In this document: positions 1 to 7,450 of the stretch, piece by piece
Position numbering within the stretch: the first letter of the stretch is position 1
Layout of the letters: each line of letters starts with the position of its first letter
DNA from: Planctomycetota bacterium
Lineage (GTDB): Bacteria > Planctomycetota > MHYJ01 > JACQXL01 > JAVHLO01
Assembly (NCBI GenBank): GCA_031082105.1
Contig: JAVHLO010000050.1
Coordinates: forward strand, 1-12,991
Reading direction: 5' to 3'
Length of the DNA: 12,991 bases
Position numbers and translations under genes: made by a program
Notes under the pieces: generated by a model
Databases searched by the model: none
The model's input: the letters and a program-made list of their open reading frames with translations, nothing else
What the model was told of the DNA's origin: nothing

Positions 1-22
1 TCGGCATCTCCTCTACCCTTGG

Positions 23-84
23 ACAAGGAGATTCTGAACCGAGTTCAGAATGACAGAACAGGGTCTTTTCAGCGGAATCCTTGT
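23..84. repeat. Nested palindromic element downstream of the HEAT gene
   Basis: The core at 31-51 is a perfect palindrome, ATTCTGAAC-CGA-GTTCAGAAT (9-bp arms, 3-nt loop). It is enclosed by a second inverted pair, ACAAGGA at 23-29 and TCCTTGT at 78-84. It lies 3' of the HEAT-repeat gene, which ends at 109. On the minus strand no T-run follows the stem, so it is not a typical intrinsic terminator and looks more like a REP-type repeat. The minus-strand string GTCATTCTGAA recurs near 7226. The rest of 1-108 shows no gene. Confidence 0.6.
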
Positions 85-108
85 TTCAGATCTCGCGGAC
101 TCAGGATC

Positions 109-2412
109 CTAGTGTTTCACCGCCTGGCCCGCGGGGGACTTCTCGTTCTTGCGGGACTTGCCCTTCTTCAACTGGAGCATGCGTGAGCGGCCAACCTCGA
201 GCAGCAGTGACCGGTGCTTGTGTATCTCCCTGTCCCGGATCTGGCGTCGCTTGATAGCGAGGAACCCCTTGCGGTCGCCGATCTTTTTCAGCGCCTCCTC
301 GGCCTTGTTACGGAGAAATACGTTCGCGAGCAGCCGGATGAGCGGCTGGATGGCATCCAGACACTTTGCGTCGCCAAGCGCGTCAACGGCGGCCTCGCGC
401 ACCGACAGGTCCGAGACCTCAAGCAGCCCTATGAGCTTCGGCAGTACGCCCTCAAGCTTCGTGAATTTCGCCAGCGCCTTCACGACGCAATACCGGACGT
501 CGGGCGAATCGTCGTCGAGGGCGGCAAGGAGGTGCGGGACGATGGACTCATCGGTGATGTTCTTCACTTCGCCCGCCGCGAACCGGCGTAGCGAGAGCTT
601 CGGCGACTTGATCGCTCGTATCAAAAAGGAAATATCGTTGGCGAACGCATAGTTTTTCAGCGCCTCCCTGGCGGCCTTGACGATCTCGCCCTTGCACTCG
701 TCGAGGACCCGGATCAGGAACGCGCCGGCGCGATGGTCGTTCTGTCTGTGCATTTCCATCGCGACGAGCTTGAGCACGGCGAGGTCGTTCGTGGCCTCGA
801 GCTTCGCCATGAGATCGAGCGCCTTCGGGCCTCCGATGTCCCGCAGGGCTTCAACCGTTGAGAGCCGTATCGTGAACGACGCGTCCGAGAGGCACTCGTC
901 AAGGACGTCGAATGCGCGCGGATCGTTCAGTTTCGGCAACAAGCGTATCATCTCCTGCCTGACGTCGATCTTCCACCAGTCGGGATCCAAGGCATGATCG
1001 ACGTCGCGGATGGCGGATGAAAGGAACGCGATCTGGTCGCTGCCCAGGCTATTGCGCGCGACGAGGGCTTTCATGGCAAGGTGTCTTGCGTCGCGGTCCG
1101 GGTCCTTCAACATCCCGTGCAGCACGCCGTCCATCCACTCGGCCTGTTCGGGCGCCATGCGTTCCACGGCGAGCCTGCGGATGCGCGGGTCGCTGTCCGC
1201 GATGAATGTCCGGCAGAGCTCGAGCCGGTCGGGCACCTTGCGATCGAGGGCCGCCTTCGCGCTCATATGCCGGACATCCGCGTCCGGGTCGGAGACGTTC
1301 GCCCGGATGGCGGACTGGGCCTCCTCCCATTGCGTACCGTAGAGCTGCCGCAGCGCGTCCGTCCGCACGCGCTTGTCCTCGCAGCGCGACAATTCGAGAA
1401 CAAGCTGCCTGGCGCTTGGGGTCCCGACGAAGAGCAGGTACTCGAGCGCGACACCGCGCAGACCGGAATCGCCTTCGCGACAGGGCGTTCGGAGCAGCGG
1501 AATGAAGACTTCGTGGTCCAGATCCTGCCGTTTCTCCAGTGCCCGGATGAGCGTTCCCAGGATCGATGCGGTCGACTTGCCGAACAACGGCGGGAGCATC
1601 TGCGCCGGTGTCTTGACAAAGAGCTCGGACAGGACGGCCCCCGCAGCTTCCAGCGCATCGTCAGTCGACTTGCCCAGGGTGTCGACAAGGACGGGGAGCG
1701 CCTCCATGTCAGAGAGCCGTCTCAACCGCTCCGCGGCCGCTCTCTGTACGGTGTAGTTCAGGCTCTCGAGCGCCTTCACAAGCGCGCCGACGAGCGGCTT
1801 GTCTGGCGCAGAGGCGGACATCTCAATGGCCCGCAGGCGGACTCCGTCGGCCGCCCCGCGGATGATCCGGGACAGTTGTTCGACAAGCTTGTCTCCCCCG
1901 ATCGAAGACAGCCCTTCCACGGCTATCGCGCCGAGGAGCGGGTCCGGGTCGTCAAGGAACTGCAGGAGCGATTCGAAGGCGAGAGGTGTCTGGAAGTCGA
2001 TGATCGCCCGAAGCGCTTTCCTGCGCACGAGCGGATCGGGGTGTTTCGAGAATCCCGTAAGGATGGGGAGGCCCTGTTCGGGTTTGAGGTCGGACAGGAG
2101 CCGCATCGATTCCTTATGCGTCCACGTGTCCTGGCCCTTCAGGACGCCAGCGAGTCCGCGCAGCGGTTCGAACGCGCCCAATCCGATCAGAGTGGCCACG
2201 GCTTCGACACACACTTCCGGGACCGGGCAATTGAGGAGTTCCGCGATGGGCCGCGTCTCGGAGGTCCGCAACTCCTTCAACGCCCGGAGCGCGGCGACCC
2301 TCACGTCGGGATTGCTGTGGGACAGGAGCGAGAGTATCTCCTCCGTCTTCTCCTGGAGACGACACTTGTCGATCTGGCGGAGCAGGATGGAAACTTCGGT
2401 TTTTCTTCCCAT
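109..2412 (-). CDS. HEAT-repeat solenoid protein
   Basis: This 767-residue protein is built almost wholly of about 30-residue HEAT (PBS-lyase-like) repeats. The pattern is a D-P/D-x-x-V-R turn followed by an A-A-x-x-A-L helix: for example NPDVRVAALRALKEL near residue 34, DPLVRRKALRAI near 126, DPDADVRHMSAKAAL near 379 and DSPDVRYCVVKALAKF near 640. I estimate about twenty repeats. There is no signal peptide or membrane segment, so it is probably cytoplasmic. The last 30 or so residues are very basic (LKKGKSRKNEK) and outside the repeat pattern. HEAT solenoids are protein-binding scaffolds; no catalytic lyase residues are evident, and the partner is unknown. The ATG at 2412 has a weak AAAGG six bases upstream. 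I see no convincing promoter in the 269-bp gap before it, so it may depend partly on readthrough from the channel gene. Confidence 0.93.
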   Translation of the reverse strand: MGRKTEVSILLRQIDKCRLQEKTEEILSLLSHSNPDVRVAALRALKELRTSETRPIAELLNCPVPEVCVEAVATLIGLGAFEPLRGLAGVLKGQDTWTHKESMRLLSDLKPEQGLPILTGFSKHPDPLVRRKALRAIIDFQTPLAFESLLQFLDDPDPLLGAIAVEGLSSIGGDKLVEQLSRIIRGAADGVRLRAIEMSASAPDKPLVGALVKALESLNYTVQRAAAERLRRLSDMEALPVLVDTLGKSTDDALEAAGAVLSELFVKTPAQMLPPLFGKSTASILGTLIRALEKRQDLDHEVFIPLLRTPCREGDSGLRGVALEYLLFVGTPSARQLVLELSRCEDKRVRTDALRQLYGTQWEEAQSAIRANVSDPDADVRHMSAKAALDRKVPDRLELCRTFIADSDPRIRRLAVERMAPEQAEWMDGVLHGMLKDPDRDARHLAMKALVARNSLGSDQIAFLSSAIRDVDHALDPDWWKIDVRQEMIRLLPKLNDPRAFDVLDECLSDASFTIRLSTVEALRDIGGPKALDLMAKLEATNDLAVLKLVAMEMHRQNDHRAGAFLIRVLDECKGEIVKAAREALKNYAFANDISFLIRAIKSPKLSLRRFAAGEVKNITDESIVPHLLAALDDDSPDVRYCVVKALAKFTKLEGVLPKLIGLLEVSDLSVREAAVDALGDAKCLDAIQPLIRLLANVFLRNKAEEALKKIGDRKGFLAIKRRQIRDREIHKHRSLLLEVGRSRMLQLKKGKSRKNEKSPAGQAVKH

Positions 2413-2520
2413 CGGTGGCCTTTCTCACCAATCAAGAAAAAATCCGAGAGAACCCCCTCCTGGGTGTAGATCGAAGAGGTGGAGCCGTCACGCGGCCATA
2501 CGTCTCGTCCGGTCGAACCA

Positions 2521-2608
2521 GTAGGGCGGCCCCTTGTGGGCCGCCGCAGACAGGAAGCGACCGACTGGCGCAGAGTAGTCGGCGGCGGGGGACAAGCCCC
2601 CGCCCTAC
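2521..2608. repeat. Inverted pair of REP-like hairpins with swapped stems
   Basis: Two 27-nt units lie in opposite orientation at 2521-2547 and 2582-2608. Both read GTAGGGCGG, three variable bases, CTTGT, three variable bases, CCGCCGC when each is read 5'-3' outward. The first has CCC...GGG in the stem and the second GGG...CCC, so pairing is kept. The sequence between holds a third small hairpin, CCGACT (2561-2566) with AGTCGG (2577-2582). The element fills much of the gap between the channel gene and the HEAT gene. The remaining parts, 2413-2520 and 2609-2681, show no gene or clear signal. Confidence 0.75.
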
Positions 2609-2681
2609 GACAGACCATCCGCAACTTTTTTGATTCGCACCCACCTGCGTGCAGCGAGAAGGCCGGTCACCATGGCTGGGC

Positions 2682-3695
2682 CTAAGTCGCGATAAGAAGC
2701 AACGCCGCCACAGAGAACAGCACGAGCAGGACGACGAAGCTGACGATGTCGATCTTTGCCGACAACTTCTGCCGGTCGGCCTCTGCGAGCCGGAGCGACA
2801 CGACGGATTCCAGCATGACGATGAGTATCGTGGCGATGCCGAGCGCGTTGACCTTGTCCGCGACCGTGAGGCAGGCGGTATCGGGTAGCGAAGAGGCGAC
2901 GACGAGACTGCCGGCAACCGCCGCAAAGAGCCCGCCGACGCTGAGACCGAACCGGGGGTCGACGTCGGTCGGCTTTATGAAGAGCGTCAGCAGCGCGATC
3001 AACACCGACACAAAAAGCGTCCAGAAAAATTTGAGCGACAGCGAAACGGCGCTGCCCTCGCGTTCCACATCGATCGTGAACTCGAACCTCGAATACGAGG
3101 CGCCCGCCGTCGGGTCTATCGACGGGTCGCCGAAATTGGATGTGTACTTGTGGGCGGTCACGGACTGGGCGACGTCCTTTATCTTCCACCCCTGGAGAGC
3201 GATGCCCGGGTCGAGCCGGCAGCTCTCGCGGTCCGGGATGTACTGGAACTCCTCGACCTCCCGCATGCCGTCCTCGATGCAGATGGAGAGCCGCTGGCCG
3301 TCGAATGGGAATCCCGCAAGGTTGAAGGACTCGAAGATCGTCGCGCGGATGCGGCAGTACATGTACTGCCACCCGCCGAAGGGCTCCGAGGCGATGCCTT
3401 CCTTGCTCTCGACCTGGCCGTTGGCGACGTCGAACGTCTCGAGCGGCTTGACGCTCTCGTCTTTCCAGCGGAACCAGACCCAGAAATCCGCGGTGAAGCA
3501 GCCCTGCTTCAGGTCGATGCACTCGATCCTGTTGACATACATTCCAATGTAGACCGGGATCGGCGCGGCGAGCTGCGCTGCCGCCGGTTCGCCGGCCGGT
3601 GGAGTCTCCTGGGCCGGCGCATACGCGGCCCCAAGCAGAAACATCACCATCGCACAGAGAACTGCAAATACACACAGAGTCCTTGAGTTTCCCAT
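2682..3695 (-). CDS. Pentameric ligand-gated ion channel-like protein
   Basis: This 337-residue protein has the architecture of a prokaryotic Cys-loop-receptor relative. A signal peptide covers about residues 1-29 (hydrophobic 8-23, then AYAPAQ). A beta-rich extracytoplasmic domain covers about 45-215 and four membrane helices follow: M1 about 222-241, M2 about 248-270, M3 about 278-302 and M4 about 315-337. The family's Pro-loop signature FPFDGQ is at 129-134. The two loop cysteines of animal receptors are absent, as in GLIC and ELIC. M1 ends in the expected proline (FIKP), and M2 begins DPRFGLSVGGLFAAV. The ligand and ion selectivity cannot be read from the sequence. The start chosen is the ATG at 3695 with GGGGAG three bases upstream. 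An in-frame reading to 3791 would run across the promoter at 3782-3810, so the longer form is rejected. It appears to be transcribed from its own promoter. A divergent, non-conducting member is possible. Confidence 0.82.
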   Translation of the reverse strand: MGNSRTLCVFAVLCAMVMFLLGAAYAPAQETPPAGEPAAAQLAAPIPVYIGMYVNRIECIDLKQGCFTADFWVWFRWKDESVKPLETFDVANGQVESKEGIASEPFGGWQYMYCRIRATIFESFNLAGFPFDGQRLSICIEDGMREVEEFQYIPDRESCRLDPGIALQGWKIKDVAQSVTAHKYTSNFGDPSIDPTAGASYSRFEFTIDVEREGSAVSLSLKFFWTLFVSVLIALLTLFIKPTDVDPRFGLSVGGLFAAVAGSLVVASSLPDTACLTVADKVNALGIATILIVMLESVVSLRLAEADRQKLSAKIDIVSFVVLLVLFSVAALLLIAT

Positions 3696-3721
3696 GTGCT
3701 CCCCGGAAAAAAAAGACCCGA

Positions 3722-3741
3722 CGCCGCGCGCCCGCGCAACG
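3722..3741 (-). other. GC-rich hairpin and T8 tract in channel leader
   Basis: Within the roughly 80-nt leader of the channel gene, the minus strand can form an 8-bp stem (CGTTGCGC / GCGCGGCG, two G-U pairs) with a GGGC loop. Seven bases later comes a run of eight T (3714-3707), just before the Shine-Dalgarno. This could be a leaky attenuator, but the distance from stem to T-run is longer than usual. Confidence 0.3.
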
Positions 3742-3781
3742 CCCGGCCGGAATCTCCGTCCCCGGGCGGTCATGCGCGGCG

Positions 3782-3810
3782 AGTATAGCACGCGCTCCGG
3801 CGGCTGTCAA
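3782..3810 (-). promoter_or_regulatory. Sigma70-type promoter of the channel gene
   Basis: On the minus strand a perfect -35 TTGACA (3810-3805) and a -10 TATACT (3787-3782, five of six consensus bases) are separated by exactly 17 bases. Transcription would start near 3775, giving a leader of about 80 nt before the ATG at 3695. This is the best promoter match in the window. Confidence 0.82.
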
Positions 3811-3824
3811 GAGAGTCGCTGGAC

Positions 3825-3971
3825 GCGGGTGGAGGCGCGGTTTGTGGGCAACATCGCAGCGCAGGTTGCACAAGCGTTCGTAGTGACGCCGTGAGGCGTT
3901 GGACGGTCGCCCGCCTGACGGCGGCACTACACGAACAGCTTCGCGTACCCACAAACCGCGCCTGCGCCCGC
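3825..3971. repeat. 147-bp long-hairpin element (MITE-like)
   Basis: The outer arms at 3825-3848 and 3948-3971 are inverted copies with 22 of 24 bases paired, including a perfect 16-bp block AGGCGCGGTTTGTGGG. Nested inside is a second imperfect inverted pair, about 3876-3898 and 3912-3936 (GTTCGT...GCCGT...AGGCG), differing by a 2-nt gap and two substitutions. The whole can fold into one long hairpin. It sits between the polysaccharide operon's end (4112) and the channel promoter (3810). No ORF in it looks real. The remaining gap, 3972-4111, holds only the small hairpin at 4068. Confidence 0.75.
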
Positions 3972-4067
3972 AGGACGCAAGCGGATCTTCGGACCGGATG
4001 GTGTTTGCGGGGGGATGTGTCCGTCCTTTTTCGGGGGGAGGCCGGGTCTCTCTGGCGCTCCGCGGAA

Positions 4068-4082
4068 TCCGTGGCTCACGGA
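4068..4082. other. Small hairpin 3' of the TPR/beta-barrel gene
   Basis: TCCGTG-GCT-CACGGA forms a perfect 6-bp stem with a 3-nt loop, 30 bases downstream of the operon's last stop codon. No T-run follows on the minus strand, so termination here is uncertain; it may instead stabilise the mRNA end. Confidence 0.3.
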
Positions 4083-4111
4083 GACCGCCCTGCGAGACTG
4101 CCCAGCGCGGC

Positions 4112-5896
4112 CTACTCGCCGCCGGAAGGCCTGGCGGGCTGCGCGCCATCCTCGAGCTCGATATGTGCCGCGCCGAAGTTGTAGGTGATGCTCAGCAGGC
4201 CCATGGTCCGGACGTAGCCATCGGAGTTGCTGTCGCGGCATGCCTCGAAATACTCGCCGCGAAGAGAGACGGACCAGTTCTCGGCGAGCCGCCAATCGAG
4301 CCCGGCCGCGCCGAAATACGTCGGGTGCTTCGAGGTCGGCCTCTGCGATTCGTAGCCGCGCGACATCTGCGCTTCGGCGAACAGGCTGTCGGTTATCTTC
4401 ACCCCGGAGTACACGCCGACCGAATGAGAGGAGACCTCAAGCGGGTTGAAATACCCATGGTTCAACTGCTCGTGCCAGTCGGAGTAGTACAGGTTGTAGT
4501 AGAGTTTCACATACGGCATGTGATTGAGCCGGTACTCCATCTTTGCGAGGACCGATTCCTGGCGGTTCTCGTCCGAGTAGTTCCCTTTCTTGTACTTGGC
4601 CGAGAAGAACCACCAGCGACTCGGACGACAGTCGACGGAACCCGACACGCTGTCCACGACGATCCTGTTCAAGAGAGCACCGACATCATCGAACGTTTCG
4701 CGGTCGACGCCGATGTCGAAGCGCCAGATGTCGCTCGGCTTGAAAGTGAACCACGTGTTCGTTGTGAAACAGTTCAAGTCGGCTTCATCGTAGTCGACGC
4801 CGTACGCGAACGAGTTCAGCTCGAAACTGTCGCTGAAGATCTTGCTGACGCCCACTCCGCTCCTGTTCGCAAGGATCGTCGGCTGGTCGCGCTGGTAGAG
4901 TTTCTGCCAGGAGTAGACGAGCTCCAGCGAGAGCGAGGGATCCAGATGGAGTCCCGACCGCACCCCCTCGGTGGTGATATCGAGATGGTTCGAATCGCTG
5001 GAATACCGGCTGAATGCTGTCACGTAGGGTTCCTGTGCCGCATTGATCTCGGCGAAGAGCTTGCCGGCTTCGCGCCGGTCCGGTTTCGCGGCCAGGAGCT
5101 TCCCGGCCGTCTCCAGCGCAAGGTCTTCCCTGCCCTGCCAGTGCTCGGCGAACGCCAGTCCTTCAAGCGCATCGGGGTCCTCCGGGTGGCCTTCGAGTAT
5201 CTGCCGGTATCGCGCAGCGCCCTTGCGGTGGTAGCCCTGCCAGACGAGAATCCGTGCGAGACTGTTCTGTGCATTCACGTTTTCGGGTTCGCGTTCGAGA
5301 ACCTGTTCGTAGAGCGACCAGGCCTCCTCCAACTCGTCGTCCCAACTGAACACGTCTGCCTTTCCGGTCAGCGCTTCGGTGGAGTTCGGATCGTCCTTGA
5401 GTATCCGGTTGTACTCTTCGATCGCCTGGGCGTGTTTCTTTGCCCACGCGAGCGCCTGGGCAAGTCCGGCGCGCGCCTTCGAGTCGCCCGCGTTCTTCTG
5501 CAGTCCTTCGGTATAGGTATCGATGGCCTGCTGGAGCTGGCCGTTCCACTTGTACTGGTCTCCCAGTTCGCGCAGGATTTCCGGCGCCTTCTCGGGGAAG
5601 TCGCGCCGCACTTCTTCGAAGAGCTTGATGGCCTCGGCGTGATGGTCCGCGTACGTATGAACCCGCGCCCATTCTATCAGGAGGCCGGCGTCGGAACGAA
5701 GCCGGCTCTCGATCTGCGAGTATCTTTCGAGCGCCTCGTCGTACCGCTTCGCCTCGACGAGTTTGCGCGCCAGGTCAAGAGCCTCGTCGGATGTCTCGCA
5801 GAAGGCCGACATCGCGGCAGCCGCGGAGACGACAAGCCACAGCAACAACGCCCTGGGGTAAATCATTGCTTTGTCGACCTTGCGGAAATGATCCAT
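4112..5896 (-). CDS. Outer-membrane TPR/beta-barrel polysaccharide exporter
   Basis: This 594-residue protein has a signal peptide (hydrophobic about 12-33, ending AFC-ET). About seven TPR-like helical pairs follow over residues 35-285, with the usual A..Y..A....P spacing (AKRYDEALERYSQI, HAQAIEEYNRILKDDP). A beta-strand-rich C-terminal half covers about 290-577 with alternating aromatic strands and the closing strand GLLSITYNFG. About 17 hydrophilic residues follow that strand, which is atypical for a barrel end. The same order, periplasmic TPR then barrel, is known from PgaA, BcsC and similar exopolysaccharide exporters. The gene overlaps the GT2 synthase by 34 bp if it starts at 5896, where GGAGAG lies five bases upstream. 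An in-frame ATG at 5866 would give the classic ATGA overlap and a 10-residue shorter protein. I prefer 5896 for its better ribosome site. Translational coupling to the synthase is likely. Confidence 0.82.
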   Translation of the reverse strand: MDHFRKVDKAMIYPRALLLWLVVSAAAAMSAFCETSDEALDLARKLVEAKRYDEALERYSQIESRLRSDAGLLIEWARVHTYADHHAEAIKLFEEVRRDFPEKAPEILRELGDQYKWNGQLQQAIDTYTEGLQKNAGDSKARAGLAQALAWAKKHAQAIEEYNRILKDDPNSTEALTGKADVFSWDDELEEAWSLYEQVLEREPENVNAQNSLARILVWQGYHRKGAARYRQILEGHPEDPDALEGLAFAEHWQGREDLALETAGKLLAAKPDRREAGKLFAEINAAQEPYVTAFSRYSSDSNHLDITTEGVRSGLHLDPSLSLELVYSWQKLYQRDQPTILANRSGVGVSKIFSDSFELNSFAYGVDYDEADLNCFTTNTWFTFKPSDIWRFDIGVDRETFDDVGALLNRIVVDSVSGSVDCRPSRWWFFSAKYKKGNYSDENRQESVLAKMEYRLNHMPYVKLYYNLYYSDWHEQLNHGYFNPLEVSSHSVGVYSGVKITDSLFAEAQMSRGYESQRPTSKHPTYFGAAGLDWRLAENWSVSLRGEYFEACRDSNSDGYVRTMGLLSITYNFGAAHIELEDGAQPARPSGGE

Positions 5897-7212
5897 TCAC
5901 GCTCTCCAAAGAGCTCGTCGCGGACGGAGACGAGCTGGAGGAGGTTCTTTGCGAGCGTGTACGGAAAGGCCACCACGGCATAGTACGGGTAGCGCAGCAG
6001 TGACGGGATCGGCCTGACCGCATCCTTGTAGGCCGCCAGCGCCTCGACGGGCCCGCTCAGCATGGTGTAGAATATTGCGAACCAGATGAACGGGGTCATG
6101 GGGAATTCAACCGCGCCCTTGTGCAGCCAGTATGCGAATACGATCGGGAAGAGAAACTGGCTCGCCACGTCGTAGAAAATGCGCCAGAAAAGCAGCAGCG
6201 TCCAGTAGAACTTCTGACGGAACTTGAGGAACTTGCTGGCGAGCACGCCCCATTGGTGCTTGATGGAGCACTGGAACCAGCCCTGCGCCCAGCGCTTCCG
6301 CTGGTGCCACCACCTCGACAAGGTCGAGGGGGCAAGCTCCTCGGAAACGATGCTCCTGTCGTGCACGATGCGATGCCCGGAGAGTACGGTGCGCAGGGTG
6401 GCGTCGATGTCCTCTGTGAGCATTTCGGGATGGAACTTGACGGCCTTGAGCACCGGCGCTTTCCAGTAGCCGTTCGCGCCGCCGAAAAGCGCTGCGTCGA
6501 ACATGAGCGACTTCGCGTAATGACTGATCCCGTAGATGATCTCGAACTCCACCTCGACAAGGGCGGAGATGGCGCTCTCATGTCCGTTGCGGATCCTGCA
6601 GCGGCCCTGCACGACATCGTACCCTTCATCGAGCCACCGCCATGCGCGGAAAAGGCAATCCGGCCTGACGATGTGATCGGCGTCGAGAAGCACGATCATC
6701 CCGCCGGAGGCGAGCTCGAGCACGTAGTTGAGGTTCTCGCTCTTGCTCTTGGATCCGTGCGCGTTCGCGAGAATGAGCTCGGGCCACTTGTATGCGAGCT
6801 CTTTCAGCCGCGTCTCTATTTCGACCATTTCCGGGGTATTGTAGGCCAGGATCACTTCGATGCCGGAAGCGGGGCGTTCGACCTTCTGGAGCACGTTCAA
6901 GAGGGTCTCTTCGACGACCTCGACCTCGTTGGGCAAGTATGCGCTGATGATGAAGGTGGTCTTGGGCACGGGCTGGTGTTTGGCCGTGGGCAGTTCCTTG
7001 AACCGCCTGCGCGCGAGAGCGCCGAACGATTGCAGGTACGACAGGGACGCCTGGAAGATGAACAGAGAAATGATGACGTGATAGCAGACAGCAAGCGCAA
7101 ACGGCGAGTGTCGGGCAACCAGGTAGAAGACGGCGGTGGGAAGGACGATGAATACGAGGAGAATCTCGGCCACCTTGATGAGTTCCATCAGGTTTCTGCG
7201 CCGTGCCTGCAT
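5863..7212 (-). CDS. Processive GT2 polysaccharide synthase
   Basis: This 449-residue inner-membrane glycosyltransferase is of the cellulose/chitin/PNAG synthase type. Membrane helices lie at about 12-33 and 40-60. The GT-A domain covers about 82-310, and two to three further helices follow (about 335-365, 372-395 and 405-428). Visible motifs are the metal-binding DAD at 177-179, TED at 266-268 (catalytic base D268) and QRKRW at 304-308 (the QxxRW motif of processive enzymes). The usual first acidic motif is replaced by LAYNTPE at 122-128. There is no PilZ domain, so direct cyclic-di-GMP control in cis is unlikely. It should polymerise a nucleotide-sugar into a chain exported by the next gene; the sugar cannot be read from sequence. 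The start at 7212 has GAGG six bases upstream. The longer reading to 7377 is rejected because it lies in another frame over the upstream ferritin-like gene. Confidence 0.88.
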   Translation of the reverse strand: MQARRRNLMELIKVAEILLVFIVLPTAVFYLVARHSPFALAVCYHVIISLFIFQASLSYLQSFGALARRRFKELPTAKHQPVPKTTFIISAYLPNEVEVVEETLLNVLQKVERPASGIEVILAYNTPEMVEIETRLKELAYKWPELILANAHGSKSKSENLNYVLELASGGMIVLLDADHIVRPDCLFRAWRWLDEGYDVVQGRCRIRNGHESAISALVEVEFEIIYGISHYAKSLMFDAALFGGANGYWKAPVLKAVKFHPEMLTEDIDATLRTVLSGHRIVHDRSIVSEELAPSTLSRWWHQRKRWAQGWFQCSIKHQWGVLASKFLKFRQKFYWTLLLFWRIFYDVASQFLFPIVFAYWLHKGAVEFPMTPFIWFAIFYTMLSGPVEALAAYKDAVRPIPSLLRYPYYAVVAFPYTLAKNLLQLVSVRDELFGEREWIISARSTKQ

Positions 7213-7225
7213 ACCTTGCCTCGAT

Positions 7226-7432
7226 TCAGAATGACGGGGACATCTTCTCCAGCAGCGACAGGAGCCCTTTCCAGGTCGCGACATGCCGCGCTTCGTCCTT
7301 GGCGATCGCATCGAACAGCGCCGCAAGCTTCTTGTCAGGCACGTTTCGCGCCAGGTCCTCGTACACGTCGCGGGCATTCATGTCCGCGGCGAGGAGTTGG
7401 CGCAGGCGGGCCTCGAGAGTCTCTGATCCCAT
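7226..7432 (-). CDS. Half-size ferritin-like protein (second of pair)
   Basis: This 68-residue protein looks like one half of a rubrerythrin/ferritin-like four-helix bundle. Helix 1 (about 5-29) holds D17-x6-Y24, where families usually have E-x6-Y. Helix 2 (about 33-61) holds IAKDEARHVATW with an intact E47-x-x-H50 metal motif. A single two-helix unit would have to dimerise to make a bundle, as encapsulated ferritins do. It starts at the ATG at 7432; a TTG two codons upstream is less likely. The gene lies 18 bp after the first half-ferritin gene and 13 bp before the GT2 start. The last residues (SPSF) come from a GTCATTCTGA string also found in the repeat near position 50. Metal binding is inferred, and no encapsulin is present in the window. 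Confidence 0.72.
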   Translation of the reverse strand: MGSETLEARLRQLLAADMNARDVYEDLARNVPDKKLAALFDAIAKDEARHVATWKGLLSLLEKMSPSF

Positions 7433-7450
7433 TGGCAACGTTTCCGAACC

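Noticed and set aside
1081..2469. Plus-strand open frame of 462 codons opposite the HEAT gene
   Set aside because: It mirrors the codon pattern of the HEAT repeats and shows no independent motif; long antisense frames are common at this GC content.
2413..2520. Promoter for the HEAT gene
   Set aside because: I looked for TTGACA/TATAAT-like pairs on the minus strand and found none with acceptable spacing and match.
3825..3971. CRISPR array or tRNA as explanation of the repeated structure
   Set aside because: There are only inverted arms, no regularly spaced direct repeats, and no tRNA cloverleaf or conserved T-loop.
2605..4149. Long minus-strand frame through the channel gene and its spacer
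   Set aside because: It is out of frame with the channel protein and runs through the promoter and the hairpin element; no family motifs.
3899..5983. Plus-strand open frame of 694 codons opposite the TPR/barrel gene
   Set aside because: It is antisense to a clear gene with signal peptide, TPRs and barrel. Its composition (Val, Arg, Glu, Leu-rich) is typical of a high-GC shadow, with no recognisable domain.
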